A stretch of 64,000 nt of DNA from Caballeronia sp. SEWSISQ10-4 2 (GCF_030464885.1 NZ_JALPRJ010000026.1:1-64000), one strand, 5' to 3'; shown: positions 8,995-20,453, counted from the first letter of the stretch. Made by a program: numbers and translations. Notes: generated by a model not told the origin, from the sequence alone.

Positions 8995-10188
8995 ATGCAA
9001 GGTTTTATTGTCGACTGGCTGAATCTGGCGTTGCGCTGGTTGCATGTGGTGGTGGCGATCGCGTGGATTGGGGAGTCGTTCTATTTCGTGGCGCTCGACA
9101 ACAGCCTGAAGCCGCCGAAAGATCCGGCTGCGACCAAGCGCGGCGTGTTTGGCGAGTTGTGGCATGTGCATGGCGGCGGTTTTTACAACATGCAGAAGTA
9201 CACGGTTGCGCCGCCGAACATGCCCGACGACCTGCACTGGTCGAAGTGGCCGTCGTACACCACGTGGATGTCGGGCTTTGGCCTGTTCATGGTGTTGTAT
9301 CTGTTCTCGCCGAGCACGTATCTCATCGATAAGAACGTGCTCGATATGGGGCCTGTGGTTGCCGTTTCAGCGGCGCTTGGGTTCTTGCTCGCGGGCTGGA
9401 TCGTGTATGACTCGCTGTGCCGCTTGCTGGGCAATCGCGACGGTTTGCTAGGAATCGGCGTGGGCGCTTACGTGATCATTGCTGCGTGGCTCGCATGTCA
9501 CGTGTTTGCCGGTCGCGCCGCTTATCTGATTACTGGCGCGACCTTGGCCACGATCATGTCAGCGAATGTGTTTTTCGTGATCATTCCCGGCCAGCGCAAG
9601 ATGGTCGAGGCCATGCTCAAGGGCGAAGTGCCCAATGCCATTTACGGCAAGCGCGGCAAGCAGCGTTCAGTGCACAACACGTATTTCACGTTGCCGGTGG
9701 TGTTCGTGATGTTGTCGAATCACTACGCCATGACGTATACGCATCCGTATAACTGGGCTGTGTTGCTGGTCATCATGCTGGCGGGTGCGTTGATCCGACA
9801 GTTCTTTGTGATGCGGCATCGTGGGCAGGTGTTGTGGTATTTGCCGGTGATCGGCGTGTTGCTGATGTTTGGCGCGTTTGCGTGGACCATGCCGAAGGGG
9901 CGGCCGACCGTGGCGCCGGTGGCGGGTGCGCCGGCGGTTCGTATCGCCGATATTGCGTCTGTGTTGCAGCAACGGTGCGCGACCTGTCATGCGGCGCATC
10001 CTACGATGATGGGCGCGGCTCCCGCGGGGGTTTTGCTTGATACGCCGGAGTCGATTTCGCTGAACGCACAGCGGGTTTATCAGCAGGCTGTGGTGTTGAA
10101 GGCGATGCCGCTGGGGAATGTCACCCAGATGACCGATGGTGAGCGGCAGAAAATTGCCGCGTGGTTTCAGGGTGGTGCTTTGAAATAG
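8995..10188 (+). CDS. puuD: membrane-bound urate oxidase with C-terminal cytochrome c domain
   Basis: A 397-residue membrane protein of the PuuD type, an alternative to cofactor-free uricase that oxidises urate to 5-hydroxyisourate. About eight hydrophobic helices fill residues 10-300 and include conserved His residues (LRWLHVVVAIAWIGESFYF, LWHVHGGGFY). The C-terminal domain carries one haem c site, CATCH at 328-332, implying electrons pass to the respiratory chain and not directly to O2. GGAGACG precedes the ATG. It directly follows the hydroxyisourate hydrolase gene in the same direction, and a strong hairpin follows. The haem domain should face the periplasm. Confidence 0.93.
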   Translation: MQGFIVDWLNLALRWLHVVVAIAWIGESFYFVALDNSLKPPKDPAATKRGVFGELWHVHGGGFYNMQKYTVAPPNMPDDLHWSKWPSYTTWMSGFGLFMVLYLFSPSTYLIDKNVLDMGPVVAVSAALGFLLAGWIVYDSLCRLLGNRDGLLGIGVGAYVIIAAWLACHVFAGRAAYLITGATLATIMSANVFFVIIPGQRKMVEAMLKGEVPNAIYGKRGKQRSVHNTYFTLPVVFVMLSNHYAMTYTHPYNWAVLLVIMLAGALIRQFFVMRHRGQVLWYLPVIGVLLMFGAFAWTMPKGRPTVAPVAGAPAVRIADIASVLQQRCATCHAAHPTMMGAAPAGVLLDTPESISLNAQRVYQQAVVLKAMPLGNVTQMTDGERQKIAAWFQGGALK

Positions 10189-10206
10189 GCGTCAAGCGAT
10201 AAATTG

Positions 10207-10248
10207 CGCCAATGCAGCCCGATTTGCTGAATGCATTGGCGGTGCTTT
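10207..10248 (+). terminator. intrinsic terminator of the hiuH-puuD unit
   Basis: A perfect 10-bp stem CGCCAATGCA/TGCATTGGCG (10207-10216 with 10232-10241, 15-nt loop) is followed by GTGCTTTT. It starts 19 bases after the puuD stop codon. Confidence 0.75.
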
Positions 10249-10331
10249 TCATTTGCTCATCTAATGCTTCGGCCGTCATAGGCGCACAACTTAGAGACAG
10301 GAACCGGCAGGCACTAGCCGGTTTCTTCCTT

Positions 10332-11424
10332 TCAAGAAGCAGGTTGCGCTTCGGGAAAATGCCAGTTTCCGTTCAACGCCTCGGTCTGAGGACGATACAG
10401 CCGAACCATGTAATTCCACCCTGGCGTGATCGGCAAGCAGTTGACTGTGTTTGCATCGCAACCGCCGAACTGGATCTTGATGGAACCGTCAGCGTCCTTC
10501 TTCGCGGTACCGTTGTTGAGCAAGTAGGCGCCGCACTTGTTCGGCTCGTAGTAGCCTTTGGCGTCGTAGACACTCCACGGACCAGAAGCCGTCGGCGGGC
10601 ACGTCAGCGGCCCGAAGTGTGTAGATGGTTTTTCCGTCGTTCCTGGCTGGCGTGAAGTTGAGATAGCTTGCATCCTTGTCCGGATTGCCTCCCCACGCAG
10701 CCGCCGCGCCAATCAGACGTCGCACCGGATCGACCTCGTCCTTCCTGCCAAACGCGCCTTTGAAGGCTGGCATTGTCGACGCGAGGATCAATAGGGCATC
10801 ACGCACCTTCTGTTGGCTAACCGCGTCCCACTTGGGAATGTCGAGATTACCCGGCGCTTCCTGGCTGACCTTGATGCGGTCCTGTAAGACGTGAACTTGC
10901 TTGATATCGTCAGGGCTGCTCGGGTCCACGAGCGTACGAATTGCGACAACCAGGTATCGCGTGCCGACGTTCTCCCGCGTCAAGGTATGAGTGCCCGCGC
11001 CATAGAACACGTTCGGAACGTAGTGATCCTCACTGATGACCTACATCGCCATGTAGCGTTTTCCCGGGTCGGGCATCGTGATTGTCACCGGTCCGGGGTC
11101 GAGGTCGAAGACACCGGACGAATAGAGCGTGTCACGATTCAGGCGCATCACGGTCTGATGCTCGATCGATGCAGGCTCCCGTCGATGCAAAAGCTTGCCC
11201 AGTCCTCCTTGTTTGGCCAATGCGACCACATACTTGTCGGATTCAGCGCGAACGAAGTTGTCGACGGTGACAGGAACGGTGGCGCCGCTGGGCGGCGCAG
11301 TTGCGGTTTGAGAATGGGCGGTGCCGAAGACGGCGATGGCCGCGCCCATGCTACAGGTGAGAAACAGTGCTTTCTTCGCGAATCGTTCCTTCCGGTTATG
11401 AGATCGGGGCCACCGGCGGCTCAT
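10332..11424 (-). pseudogene. DUF1254/DUF1214 domain protein, disrupted by a nonsense codon and a frameshift
   Basis: Three pieces on the minus strand read as one protein of the DUF1254/DUF1214 family, a group of exported proteins of unclear function. Piece 1 (11424-11041) holds a signal peptide and the DUF1254 start and ends at an in-frame TAG (11043-11041) after GKRYMAM. The same frame resumes with VISEDHYVPNVFYGAG, so CAG to TAG is the likely change. Piece 2 continues to ADVPADGFWSV. There an extra G (plus-strand CC at 10575-10576) shifts the frame. Piece 3 continues in the new frame with VYDAKGYYEPN and ends at 10332 with PGWNYMVRLYRP and the family-like end FPEAQPAS. Two independent lesions argue for a true pseudogene over one sequencing error. 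Confidence 0.88.
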
Positions 11425-11620
11425 TGCTGAGTTCCGCCAGGACGGCTCTTTACCCGACCGATATCAGAAACGTTAGTGGAGTGCAATTAATGCGATGCGG
11501 CGAATGGCACCGCTATTTTCAGCAGGCCAACCCCGACCGGGGCAAAAGTGGAAAGTACCTGTTCGTTACGCCGGACTCAAGGCGAACCGCCCGCGTCCGG
11601 CTACCGCATCTCCGTTGACA
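11425..11620. other. spacer between DUF1254 pseudogene and ureidoglycolate lyase gene
   Basis: A spacer of about 200 bp upstream of the pseudogene and downstream of allA. No gene or clear terminator is seen; the promoter of the former DUF1254 gene should lie here. Confidence 0.35.
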
Positions 11621-12130
11621 TCACGGAAAGTGCGAGGAACCCTCGTCCATTAACCATACCGACTCATCGAGCTGGACCTCGTTAAGGTTGGCCCCCTCCC
11701 CACCCCGATCCACCACAATAAAATCGCTCACTTCGTCAAGTGCAATCAACGGGTGATGCCAGACGCCCTTGGCATAATTCACCCCTTGCCATCCGCGAGT
11801 AACGAAGCCGCGAATAGCAGATTCATCAAGCTCACCAGCGGGAGCCACAACGACAAGATACGGCCGATCGTTGAGCGGCAAAAACGCCTGACTTCCTAAC
11901 GGATGCCGCTCGAGCATCGACACTTCAAACGGCAGCACCCTCGGCTGCCCGCGAAACAGATTCACGATCGGCCGGCCGCCTTTATCCTCCACATCGACTC
12001 GGGCAAGATCGTGAAACCGAATCGTCGTGCCGAGGTTGATCGGGATCTGCTTCGCGCCCTCAAGCTCGATTACGTCGCCAAACGGCTCGAACGCCGCCCG
12101 GGTCAGCGGTTCAATCGCCAACTTTTTCAT
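11621..12130 (-). CDS. allA: ureidoglycolate lyase
   Basis: A 169-residue cupin-like enzyme that splits ureidoglycolate to glyoxylate and urea, the last step of the allantoate branch used here. Family segments include [13 protein letters not shown] near the N-terminus, [17 protein letters not shown] in the middle (the metal/substrate-binding HPLGSQ region), KGVWHHPL and DFIVVDRG near the end. The ATG at 12130 gives the standard length; the longer frame to 12286 overlaps allantoicase. It lies 13 bases after the allantoicase stop in the same direction, so both are likely co-transcribed, and allantoicase makes its substrate. Confidence 0.93.
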   Translation of the reverse strand: MKKLAIEPLTRAAFEPFGDVIELEGAKQIPINLGTTIRFHDLARVDVEDKGGRPIVNLFRGQPRVLPFEVSMLERHPLGSQAFLPLNDRPYLVVVAPAGELDESAIRGFVTRGWQGVNYAKGVWHHPLIALDEVSDFIVVDRGGEGANLNEVQLDESVWLMDEGSSHFP

Positions 12131-12143
12131 CGCAAAGCCTGTC

Positions 12144-13154
12144 TCAAACCAGCGTGCCAAACAGCCGCAACCGCGATACGCCGCCGTCCGGGTAAATGTT
12201 GAACCGCACATGCGTGACGGGACCCAACGCAGCCAACTCAGACTCGAACACATGCTGCTTGTCCATCTGCAACTTCTGCTCGCCAAGCAACACCGGCCAG
12301 AACATCGCTTGAGTCACAAGCGAGCTGTCCGTGCCACCCTTCACATACGCAGCCTGCAACGAACACCGGTCAGGATAGTTACCCTTGAAATGCGCGGTAT
12401 CCACTTCGATCTTCTTGATCACGCCCGGCTGAGCAAGCGCCACGATGCACCAGTCATTGCCCGGCTCACGGCGACGCCGCGTCTCCCAGCCATCCCCCAT
12501 GTTCGCGCCGCGCCCGGGCATCAGCAAGGTCGAAGCCGGTCCGAAATGCTGGTTGTTCGCACCAACGATGTACGCGCCATTTTCCATGGCGGCGAGATCA
12601 AACAGCTCGCTGCGGCTCGCGCTGCTCCAGTCAAGCTGCGGCTGTCCATACACGCGCAATCTCGCGATGCCCCCATCCGGGTAAATGTTCACGCGCAGAT
12701 GCGTAAACGCCTGCTCGCGAGCGATGTCGACGTAATGATGCGTGTTCCCCTGCAACGTCATGGACGGCACGACCTCGGTCCATTCGGTCGCCTGCGTCGG
12801 CGCACCGTCCACCACGTGCGCACCCTCTATGGACGCGGCCGGCGGGAAGTTGCCGGTGAAGTGGCTCGTGTCAATGTCGATGCCCTTGATCACACCCGGC
12901 CGCGCCAGTTTCACCACGCACCAGTCGAAGCCGCTCACGCGCTTGCGACGCGTTTCCCAGCCATCCATCCACTTGCCGTTATCGTCGTATTTGCCCACGA
13001 TAAACACCGCCGGCTCGGGATTCAGCATGCGCTCTTTCGGCGCGAAAAATTCGTCGCTGGCTTCGAGCGCCTGCGCGCCAAGCCGCGGGTCCGCGAGGTT
13101 CACATAACGGTGCGTGAATTCTGGCGCGTTGGCATCGAGTGTCGGTAGGGCCAT
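12144..13154 (-). CDS. alc: allantoicase
   Basis: A 336-residue allantoicase that hydrolyses allantoate to ureidoglycolate and urea. It shows the internal duplication of the family: each half holds a DGWETRR segment (about residues 64 and 222), a DWC[VI]V motif, a [DT]HF[TK]GN[FY]P segment and a R[VF]NIYPDGG motif. AAGGA before the ATG at 13154 supports the start. It sits between uraD and allA on the minus strand. Use of allantoicase, not allantoate amidohydrolase, means nitrogen leaves as urea and needs a urease elsewhere in the genome, none being in this window. Confidence 0.95.
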   Translation of the reverse strand: MALPTLDANAPEFTHRYVNLADPRLGAQALEASDEFFAPKERMLNPEPAVFIVGKYDDNGKWMDGWETRRKRVSGFDWCVVKLARPGVIKGIDIDTSHFTGNFPPAASIEGAHVVDGAPTQATEWTEVVPSMTLQGNTHHYVDIAREQAFTHLRVNIYPDGGIARLRVYGQPQLDWSSASRSELFDLAAMENGAYIVGANNQHFGPASTLLMPGRGANMGDGWETRRRREPGNDWCIVALAQPGVIKKIEVDTAHFKGNYPDRCSLQAAYVKGGTDSSLVTQAMFWPVLLGEQKLQMDKQHVFESELAALGPVTHVRFNIYPDGGVSRLRLFGTLV

Positions 13155-13193
13155 GATGTTTCCTTATAAGGTTTTGAAGTGGGTGCGTGGCTT

Positions 13194-13715
13194 TCAGGCC
13201 GTCAACAAATCGTCGAGCCTGAAGCGCGCTATCCGGTAAATTTGCTGCAGGCTTTCGCGCAACTCGATCTCGCGGCCGTGGTGCAAGCGCGCCTCAAAGT
13301 TCGCGATGATGCCGTGGCGATCGAACCCGCGCACAGCCAGGATGAAGGGGAAGCCGAACTTCTCGCGATACGCGGCGTTAAGCGCCTGCAACCTGTCGAA
13401 CTCTTCTTGCGTGCACAGATCGAGGCCGGCGCCGCTTTGCTCGCGCGTGGATTCATCGGTGAGTTCACCGCGCACCGCAGCCTTGCCGGCGAGCTCCGGG
13501 TGAGCGTTGATCAATGCAAGTTGCCGCGTGTCGCTTGCATTATTCACGGCGGCCGTCATGGTCTCGTAAAGCGCATCAATATTCGCAAACGGTCTCTTTG
13601 ACACCGCCTCTTCCGCCACCCATCGCGAGTGCTCGAAGATACCGGCAAGAGCGCCAACAAACGCGTCCACATTTAAAGTATTGAGTTGATCCAGGGTCAT
13701 TCGTACAGTGGTCAT
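13194..13715 (-). CDS. uraD: 2-oxo-4-hydroxy-4-carboxy-5-ureidoimidazoline (OHCU) decarboxylase
   Basis: A 173-residue all-helical enzyme that decarboxylates OHCU to (S)-allantoin, completing urate oxidation. The family signature HPELAGK begins at the catalytic His 72, and SGAGLD and the C-terminal FGFPFILAVRG segments also match. The ATG at 13715 shares one base with the stop of puuE (TGATG), pointing to translational coupling. An alternative ATG five codons in is possible. It acts after the hydroxyisourate hydrolase encoded on the other strand at 8548-8901. Confidence 0.94.
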   Translation of the reverse strand: MTTVRMTLDQLNTLNVDAFVGALAGIFEHSRWVAEEAVSKRPFANIDALYETMTAAVNNASDTRQLALINAHPELAGKAAVRGELTDESTREQSGAGLDLCTQEEFDRLQALNAAYREKFGFPFILAVRGFDRHGIIANFEARLHHGREIELRESLQQIYRIARFRLDDLLTA

Positions 13716-14662
13716 CACGCGCTCGCTCCAGCCGTGCCTTCGTACGGATGATGCTCGCGCCAGTGACGCGCGATATCCACACGCCGCGTTACCCACACGC
13801 GATCGTATTGCTCGATGTGGTCGAGGAAACGTTGCAGCGCGCGGAAGCGTCCTGGACGCCCCAGCAACCGGCAATGCATGCCGATGGACAACATCTTCGG
13901 CGCTTCGCTGCCCTCTTCGTAGAGCACATCGAACGCGTCGCGCAGGTACGTGAAAAATTGCTCCGCCGTGTTGAAACCTTGCGGCGTGGCAAAACGCATG
14001 TCGTTGGTGTCGAGCGTATAAGGCACGATCAGTTGCGGCATCTTCGCGCCACCGCTCACCTCCACGTCCATCCAGAACGGCAGGTCGTCGCCGTAATAAT
14101 CCGAGTCGTACAAAAAACCGCCGTGCTCCGCCACCAGGCGGTGCGTGTTCGGGCTGTCACGCCCGGTGTACCAGCCGAGCGGCCGCACACCCGTCACGCG
14201 CTCGATGGCCTCCATACCAAGCCGCATGTGCTCCGCTTCTTTCTCCGGCGACATGTCCTGATAGTGAATCCACCGATACCCGTGGCACGCAATCTCATGC
14301 CCCAGTTCGACGAATGCACGACCGAGATCCGGATGACGCTCGATCGCCATGCCGACGCCGAACACGGTCAGCGGCAAGCCGCGCTTTTCGAACTCGCGAA
14401 GGATGCGCCAGACGCCGGCGCGCGAGCCGTATTCGTAGATGGATTCCATGCTCATGTGACGCGACGGATACGCCGCCGCGCCCACGATTTCCGACAGGAA
14501 CTGCTCCGATGCCGGATCGCCATGAAGTACGCAGTTCTCCCCGCCTTCCTCGTAATTCAGGACGAATTGCACGGCAATGCGTGCGTCGCCGGGCCAGTTT
14601 GGCTGCACGGGATACCGGCCGTAGCCGATCAGGTCGCGTGGGTACTTCGATTCATTCGACAT
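13715..14662 (-). CDS. puuE: allantoinase PuuE (polysaccharide-deacetylase fold)
   Basis: A 315-residue metal-independent allantoinase of the chitin-deacetylase-like (NodB) fold that opens the hydantoin ring of allantoin to give allantoate. Recognisable segments are YPRDLIGYGRYPVQPNWPG near the start, NYEEGGENCVLHGD, YEYGSRAGVWRILREF, GHEIACHGYRWIHYQ and GWYTGRDSPNTRR-like GWYTGRDSPNTHR. The ATG at 14662 (MSNESKYP) gives the usual family start; an ATG at 14698 would add 12 residues. It overlaps uraD by one base. A racemase gene follows upstream, in keeping with the stereospecificity of allantoinases. Confidence 0.93.
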   Translation of the reverse strand: MSNESKYPRDLIGYGRYPVQPNWPGDARIAVQFVLNYEEGGENCVLHGDPASEQFLSEIVGAAAYPSRHMSMESIYEYGSRAGVWRILREFEKRGLPLTVFGVGMAIERHPDLGRAFVELGHEIACHGYRWIHYQDMSPEKEAEHMRLGMEAIERVTGVRPLGWYTGRDSPNTHRLVAEHGGFLYDSDYYGDDLPFWMDVEVSGGAKMPQLIVPYTLDTNDMRFATPQGFNTAEQFFTYLRDAFDVLYEEGSEAPKMLSIGMHCRLLGRPGRFRALQRFLDHIEQYDRVWVTRRVDIARHWREHHPYEGTAGASA

Positions 14663-14782
14663 GGCTGGATGAGTGCGTAGAAGTCGATGGGGCCGCACGC
14701 GGTCAAGGACCCGCGCGACGATGGGTCAGTTTAGCGAAAACACATCGCCGCGCCCATATTCATACGCAGATATTGCCTGTCA

Positions 14783-14803
14783 GGCGGGATGTATGGTCCC
14801 GCC
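14783..14803 (-). terminator. hairpin just after the racemase gene
   Basis: A 7-bp perfect stem GGCGGGA/TCCCGCC (14783-14789 with 14797-14803, 7-nt loop) begins 3 bases beyond the racemase stop. There is no T run on the minus strand, so it may stabilise the mRNA end or attenuate transcription and need not be a full terminator. Confidence 0.4.
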
Positions 14804-14806
14804 GTT

Positions 14807-15550
14807 TTATGTGGGTTTACCTGGGCTAAAGGGCGCTAACGCGCCGTCGTATTGCTTCGCTAGGGGGCGCGCATAGTCGCCGCGTTTCGACGTTCGCAGT
14901 TTTAGCGCAATCAACGCCTCCGCCCATTTCACCGCCGTTGTCACGCCTTCTATGACCGGTGCACCGATCGCATCCTCGATCTCGCGGCAGAACTCGGCCA
15001 TGCCCGCGCAGCCCAGGACGATGGACTCCGCATCGTCTTCCGCCAACGCACGGCGACACTCATCGATGATGATCGAACGCGCCTTCGAGCCGGGGATATC
15101 CAGGTCCAGAACCGCTACGTCGGTTGCGCGAACGTTCTTGCAGAAACGCTTCATGCCGTAACGCTCCGCCAGATGCCACGACATCGTGCAGGTACGTTTC
15201 AAGGTCGTCACTACGCTGAAGCTCGGTGCTATGACGCTTGCTGCATGCATCGCAGCCTCAGCTATGCCTATGACCGGACCTTTCGATAACTCTCTCGCCG
15301 CGTACAGCGCCGGGTCGCCGAAGCAGGCTATGACGTAACCGTCCATGCCCTCTTTCTCGCCCTTTTCTATCTCCTGCAGCAAGGCTAGTGAGGCAAGCGC
15401 TTCGTCGTAGTAACCCTCGATGGACGGCGGCCCCATCGACGCGCTTACCGAGATTATTTCTGTTCCTGTTGATGCTACTTCCCTCGCGCAACGGTCCATC
15501 GCCAACGTCATGCGTTCAGTTGTGTTCGGGTTAATCAGCTTGATGCGCAT
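14807..15550 (-). CDS. hpxA: allantoin/hydantoin racemase (Asp/Glu racemase family)
   Basis: A 247-residue cofactor-independent racemase that interconverts (R)- and (S)-allantoin or hydantoins, so that all allantoin can be used by stereospecific allantoinase. The start MRIKLINPNTTERMT is typical of the group. The two catalytic cysteines are visible in VIACFGDPAL (Cys 76) and VLGCAGMAEF (about Cys 180). Length matches the family. It lies between the NCS1 transporter and puuE on the same strand. HpxA is the best-known relative acting on allantoin; the exact substrate is inferred from the cluster. Confidence 0.88.
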   Translation of the reverse strand: MRIKLINPNTTERMTLAMDRCAREVASTGTEIISVSASMGPPSIEGYYDEALASLALLQEIEKGEKEGMDGYVIACFGDPALYAARELSKGPVIGIAEAAMHAASVIAPSFSVVTTLKRTCTMSWHLAERYGMKRFCKNVRATDVAVLDLDIPGSKARSIIIDECRRALAEDDAESIVLGCAGMAEFCREIEDAIGAPVIEGVTTAVKWAEALIALKLRTSKRGDYARPLAKQYDGALAPFSPGKPT

Positions 15551-15680
15551 TTGGTTTGCCCTTTAGTTCTTGCCAGCGCTATTTGATTCGGATTGCGTAG
15601 CGCTTTCCTACACTGTGCCTAGCCAACCGTGGCCATCGCTTCCTTGGGTTCACGGACGCGATGGCTGCCTGATCCTGTCC

Positions 15681-17183
15681 TCATGCAAAGTTAGACACCG
15701 ATTTCTTGTCCGCGATGATCCTGTAGAACAAAGCGCCCAACCCTGCTCCGATAAACCACGAGAAGTTGCCCGCGCCCTCCAGCGAAGGAACCATCACGCA
15801 TGCTACTGCAATGGCCGCCGCCGGCAACAATGCTGCCACCGCACGCCAATTCACACCGTTGCTATACCAGTAGCGACCCGACTCCGACGTCGTGTACAAC
15901 TCTTCCACCTTGAACTTGCCACGCTTCATCAGGTAGAAGTCCACGATCAGCACGCCATACAACGGACCAATGAAACTACCGAGCACATCGAGCGTGTAGT
16001 GGATCACTGCAGGGTTGTTGAAGAGGTTCCACGGGGTGATGAAGATCGATGCCACCGCGGCCATCATGCCGCCCATCCGCCAACTGATCAGACGCGGCGC
16101 GACGTTCGAGAAATCAAACGCCGGCGAAACGAAATTAGCCACGATGTTGATACCGATAGTCGCGATGGTGAAGGTCAACGCGCCCAGGATCACTGCGGTC
16201 GGCTGGTCGATACGTCCTACCGTTTCCACAGGGTCTGTGATCAACTGCCCAAAGACCGGCAAGGTCGCCGCCGTCGTGACAACCGTCACCAGCGAGAACG
16301 CCAGGAAGTTGACCGGCAAGCCCCAGAAGTTGCCTCGCTTCACGCTCTTGAAACTCCGGCAGTAACGCGAGAAGTCGCCGAAATTCAACATCGGCCCGGA
16401 GAAGTACGAGACCACCAGGGAGATCGCCGTGATCATGACCGGCACGACCTCCATGCCGTGGTATTTCACGCCGCCCAGATTCAAGCCGATGTTGCGCCAG
16501 CCCGCACGCCACACCATGTAGCCGGCCAGGATGAACATGACCACGTAGACCGCCGGACCCGCGAAGTCGATGAACTTCTTGATCATCTCCATCCCGCGCC
16601 AGAACACCACTGCCTGCAATACCCACAGCAACATGAATCCAGCCCAGCCCAGCGCCGATAACCCGACAAAGCCATATTTATGGACATCGGCGTAAGGCAA
16701 CCATTGCGGCACGAATTTCAGCACCACGATCACCAGCGCACTCGACGCCAGGAACGTCTGGATGCCATACCATGCCACTGCGATCAAACCGCGAATCACT
16801 GCGGGAAGGTTCGCACCCAGCACACCAAAGGTCACCCGGCACGCCACGGGATACGGCACGCCTGCCTGCTGGCTCGGCCTTGCTATCAGATTGCACAGCA
16901 GGTTCACTATGCCGATTCCTATGAGCAATGAAATCAGCACCTGCCAGCTCGTCAGCCCCAATGCAAACAAGCTCCCCGCGAACACATAACCGCCCACGCT
17001 GTGCACATCCGACATCCAGAACGCAAAGATGTTGTAGGCGCTCCACGTCTGATGTTTGAGCGGCGCGAGGTCATCGTTGTAAAGCCGGTCGCTGTATCCG
17101 GCCGGATGATCAGGATCCCTACCTGAATCGTCTTCATAAGAAGGTATTGCAGCACTACCCGGGGTCGCACTGAACTGAACCAT
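15681..17183 (-). CDS. NCS1 family nucleobase/allantoin permease
   Basis: A 500-residue inner-membrane transporter of the nucleobase:cation symporter-1 family with about 12 hydrophobic segments. The segment NDDLAPLKHQTWSAYNIFAFWM before helix 1 (part quoted here as APLKHQTWSAYNIFAFWM) and the GIQTFLAS and RYCRSFKSVKRGNFWG regions are typical. The ATG at 17183 follows AAGGAGAAG, a strong ribosome binding site. As first gene of the racemase-puuE-uraD-alc-allA direction it is probably the allantoin or urate/purine importer of this pathway. NCS1 members also carry uracil, hydantoin or thiamine precursors, so substrate is inference from neighbours. Confidence 0.9.
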   Translation of the reverse strand: MVQFSATPGSAAIPSYEDDSGRDPDHPAGYSDRLYNDDLAPLKHQTWSAYNIFAFWMSDVHSVGGYVFAGSLFALGLTSWQVLISLLIGIGIVNLLCNLIARPSQQAGVPYPVACRVTFGVLGANLPAVIRGLIAVAWYGIQTFLASSALVIVVLKFVPQWLPYADVHKYGFVGLSALGWAGFMLLWVLQAVVFWRGMEMIKKFIDFAGPAVYVVMFILAGYMVWRAGWRNIGLNLGGVKYHGMEVVPVMITAISLVVSYFSGPMLNFGDFSRYCRSFKSVKRGNFWGLPVNFLAFSLVTVVTTAATLPVFGQLITDPVETVGRIDQPTAVILGALTFTIATIGINIVANFVSPAFDFSNVAPRLISWRMGGMMAAVASIFITPWNLFNNPAVIHYTLDVLGSFIGPLYGVLIVDFYLMKRGKFKVEELYTTSESGRYWYSNGVNWRAVAALLPAAAIAVACVMVPSLEGAGNFSWFIGAGLGALFYRIIADKKSVSNFA

Positions 17184-17500
17184 GACTTCTCCTTGAATGA
17201 GCTCGGCAATCAAGCCGCGAATAGTCGACTTCGTATAGCCTTCGTATAGCAATACGCACCGTCGCGTCGTCAACGCGCAGCGCTTTCTTGTCGGTATGGG
17301 CTAACCGTCCGGCAGCCGTGGGCAAATCCGCGTCCAGACGCAATTCATCCACTCGGCACGCGCAATAACGCGCATGCGTCCACGGAAAAGGCATGGTGAA
17401 AGACCACGCATTCATTGAATGCGGGCTTTGAACTTCATTCGGCTTTCAGATATAGGTATTACGTCGCGCCCTGAGAACGGTCGCGCGGTTTTGCTGCAAG
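17184..17500. other. upstream region of the ureide operon
   Basis: A 317-bp spacer between the NCS1 gene start and the end of the GntR gene. It contains the AAGGAGAAG ribosome binding site and should hold the operon promoter and the operator of the GntR regulator. No unambiguous operator was recognised and no gene is supported. Confidence 0.4.
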
Positions 17501-18259
17501 TCAGGCGCTTTTATCGCGCTCACTTAGCTTCGGCTTTGCAAAGACTTCACGCAAATCGACCGCACCACGGGCGGGCCGGTCAAGCATCTTCAGTTCGACT
17601 TCCTGCAAGTGGCGCGCCATCAGTTCGGCGGCCTTGGGTGCATCGCCGGCATCGAGCGCGGCCAGGATATGTTCATGATCTTCAAAGCTGCACGAGCTCT
17701 TGCCAAGCGATTCGTACAGCGCCGATATCAGCGTGGAGCGAGCCACCAGCCCCGACAAACATTCGCACAACACGGTATTGCCGGTAAGCTGCGCAAGCTC
17801 CGTATGGAACTCGCCGGACAGCCGTATCCATGATGGAAAATCGCGGCTCTCATATGCTTTGCGCTCGCGTCCGATCGTGGCGCTGATCGACTTGAGCCGG
17901 CGCGTGCCGTGCCCTTTACAGATCCGCTCAACCACTGCCATTTCGATGATCCGCCGCATCTCGAACACTTCGTGCACTTCCTGCACCGAAGGGCTTGCGA
18001 CGAACGCGCCACGATTCGGTTCAAGGTCGACCAGCCGCTCACTCGCGAGTTGGGCCAACGCCAGTCGCACGGTCCCGCGCTTCACGTCGAATACTTCGCA
18101 TAACTGTGCTTCTGTCAGCTTCGCGCCGGGAGCGAGACGGTGCTCGAGAATAGCGTCGCGAATATTCGCCGCAATCGATTCCGCCGTCGCCGCTGCAACC
18201 GACGCCGCAGTGCCAATGACGCTCACCTTCGATAAGTCTTTCAGTTTCGCTTCGGACAT
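17501..18259 (-). CDS. GntR family transcriptional regulator (FCD domain)
   Basis: A 252-residue GntR-type repressor or activator. The winged helix-turn-helix lies at about residues 25-92 (IREAIL-like IRDAILEHRLAPGAKLTEAQ, then LAQLASERLVDLEPNRGAFV), and the C-terminal half is an FCD ligand domain with EMRRIIEMAVVERI and the metal-binding His-rich part near SGEFHTELAQLTGN. It lies immediately upstream of the NCS1-hpxA-puuE-uraD-alc-allA set in the same direction, so it probably controls ureide catabolism, perhaps sensing allantoin or a relative. That target and ligand are inference. Confidence 0.92.
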   Translation of the reverse strand: MSEAKLKDLSKVSVIGTAASVAAATAESIAANIRDAILEHRLAPGAKLTEAQLCEVFDVKRGTVRLALAQLASERLVDLEPNRGAFVASPSVQEVHEVFEMRRIIEMAVVERICKGHGTRRLKSISATIGRERKAYESRDFPSWIRLSGEFHTELAQLTGNTVLCECLSGLVARSTLISALYESLGKSSCSFEDHEHILAALDAGDAPKAAELMARHLQEVELKMLDRPARGAVDLREVFAKPKLSERDKSA

Positions 18260-18273
18260 GGTCGTGTTCGCTC

Positions 18274-18311
18274 TATGTGATACATCTTATGACGGACATA
18301 AAAACTGTCAA
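18274..18311 (-). promoter_or_regulatory. candidate promoter and operator of the GntR gene
   Basis: On the minus strand a -35 box TTGACA (18311-18306) and a -10 box TAAGAT (18289-18284) are separated by 16 bases. The arms TATGT (18274) and ACATA (ending 18300) flank the -10 box, and could be an autoregulatory GntR operator. The consensus -35 makes the promoter credible; the operator is a guess. Confidence 0.45.
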
Positions 18312-18492
18312 CAATTTCGGAGAACTTTTTTTGTTTTGAGAATGAATTTCGTCAGGTCAATTCCTTAAGTCCCTTCGTAGCAAGGGATACAGTAAATTAA
18401 TTAAGCAATAAAGGCGAAGATCAAGGTCTATTTTTGTTGACAATCTTATGCACGATATTCGTGCGAGTTTGCTCAGAAGCGGTGCGGTACGC

Positions 18493-18518
18493 AAAAAAAA
18501 AGCGCCCTTCCGGACGCT
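18493..18518 (-). terminator. intrinsic terminator of the DUF1992-tadA-ldcA operon
   Basis: Read on the minus strand, a 7-bp stem AGCGTCC/GGGCGCT (one G-U pair) with a GGAA tetraloop is followed by a run of nine T. It lies about 25 bases after the ldcA stop codon. Confidence 0.85.
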
Positions 18519-18541
18519 CGCTTCAATCGCATGACGCGCTG

Positions 18542-20453
<1,912 letters not shown>

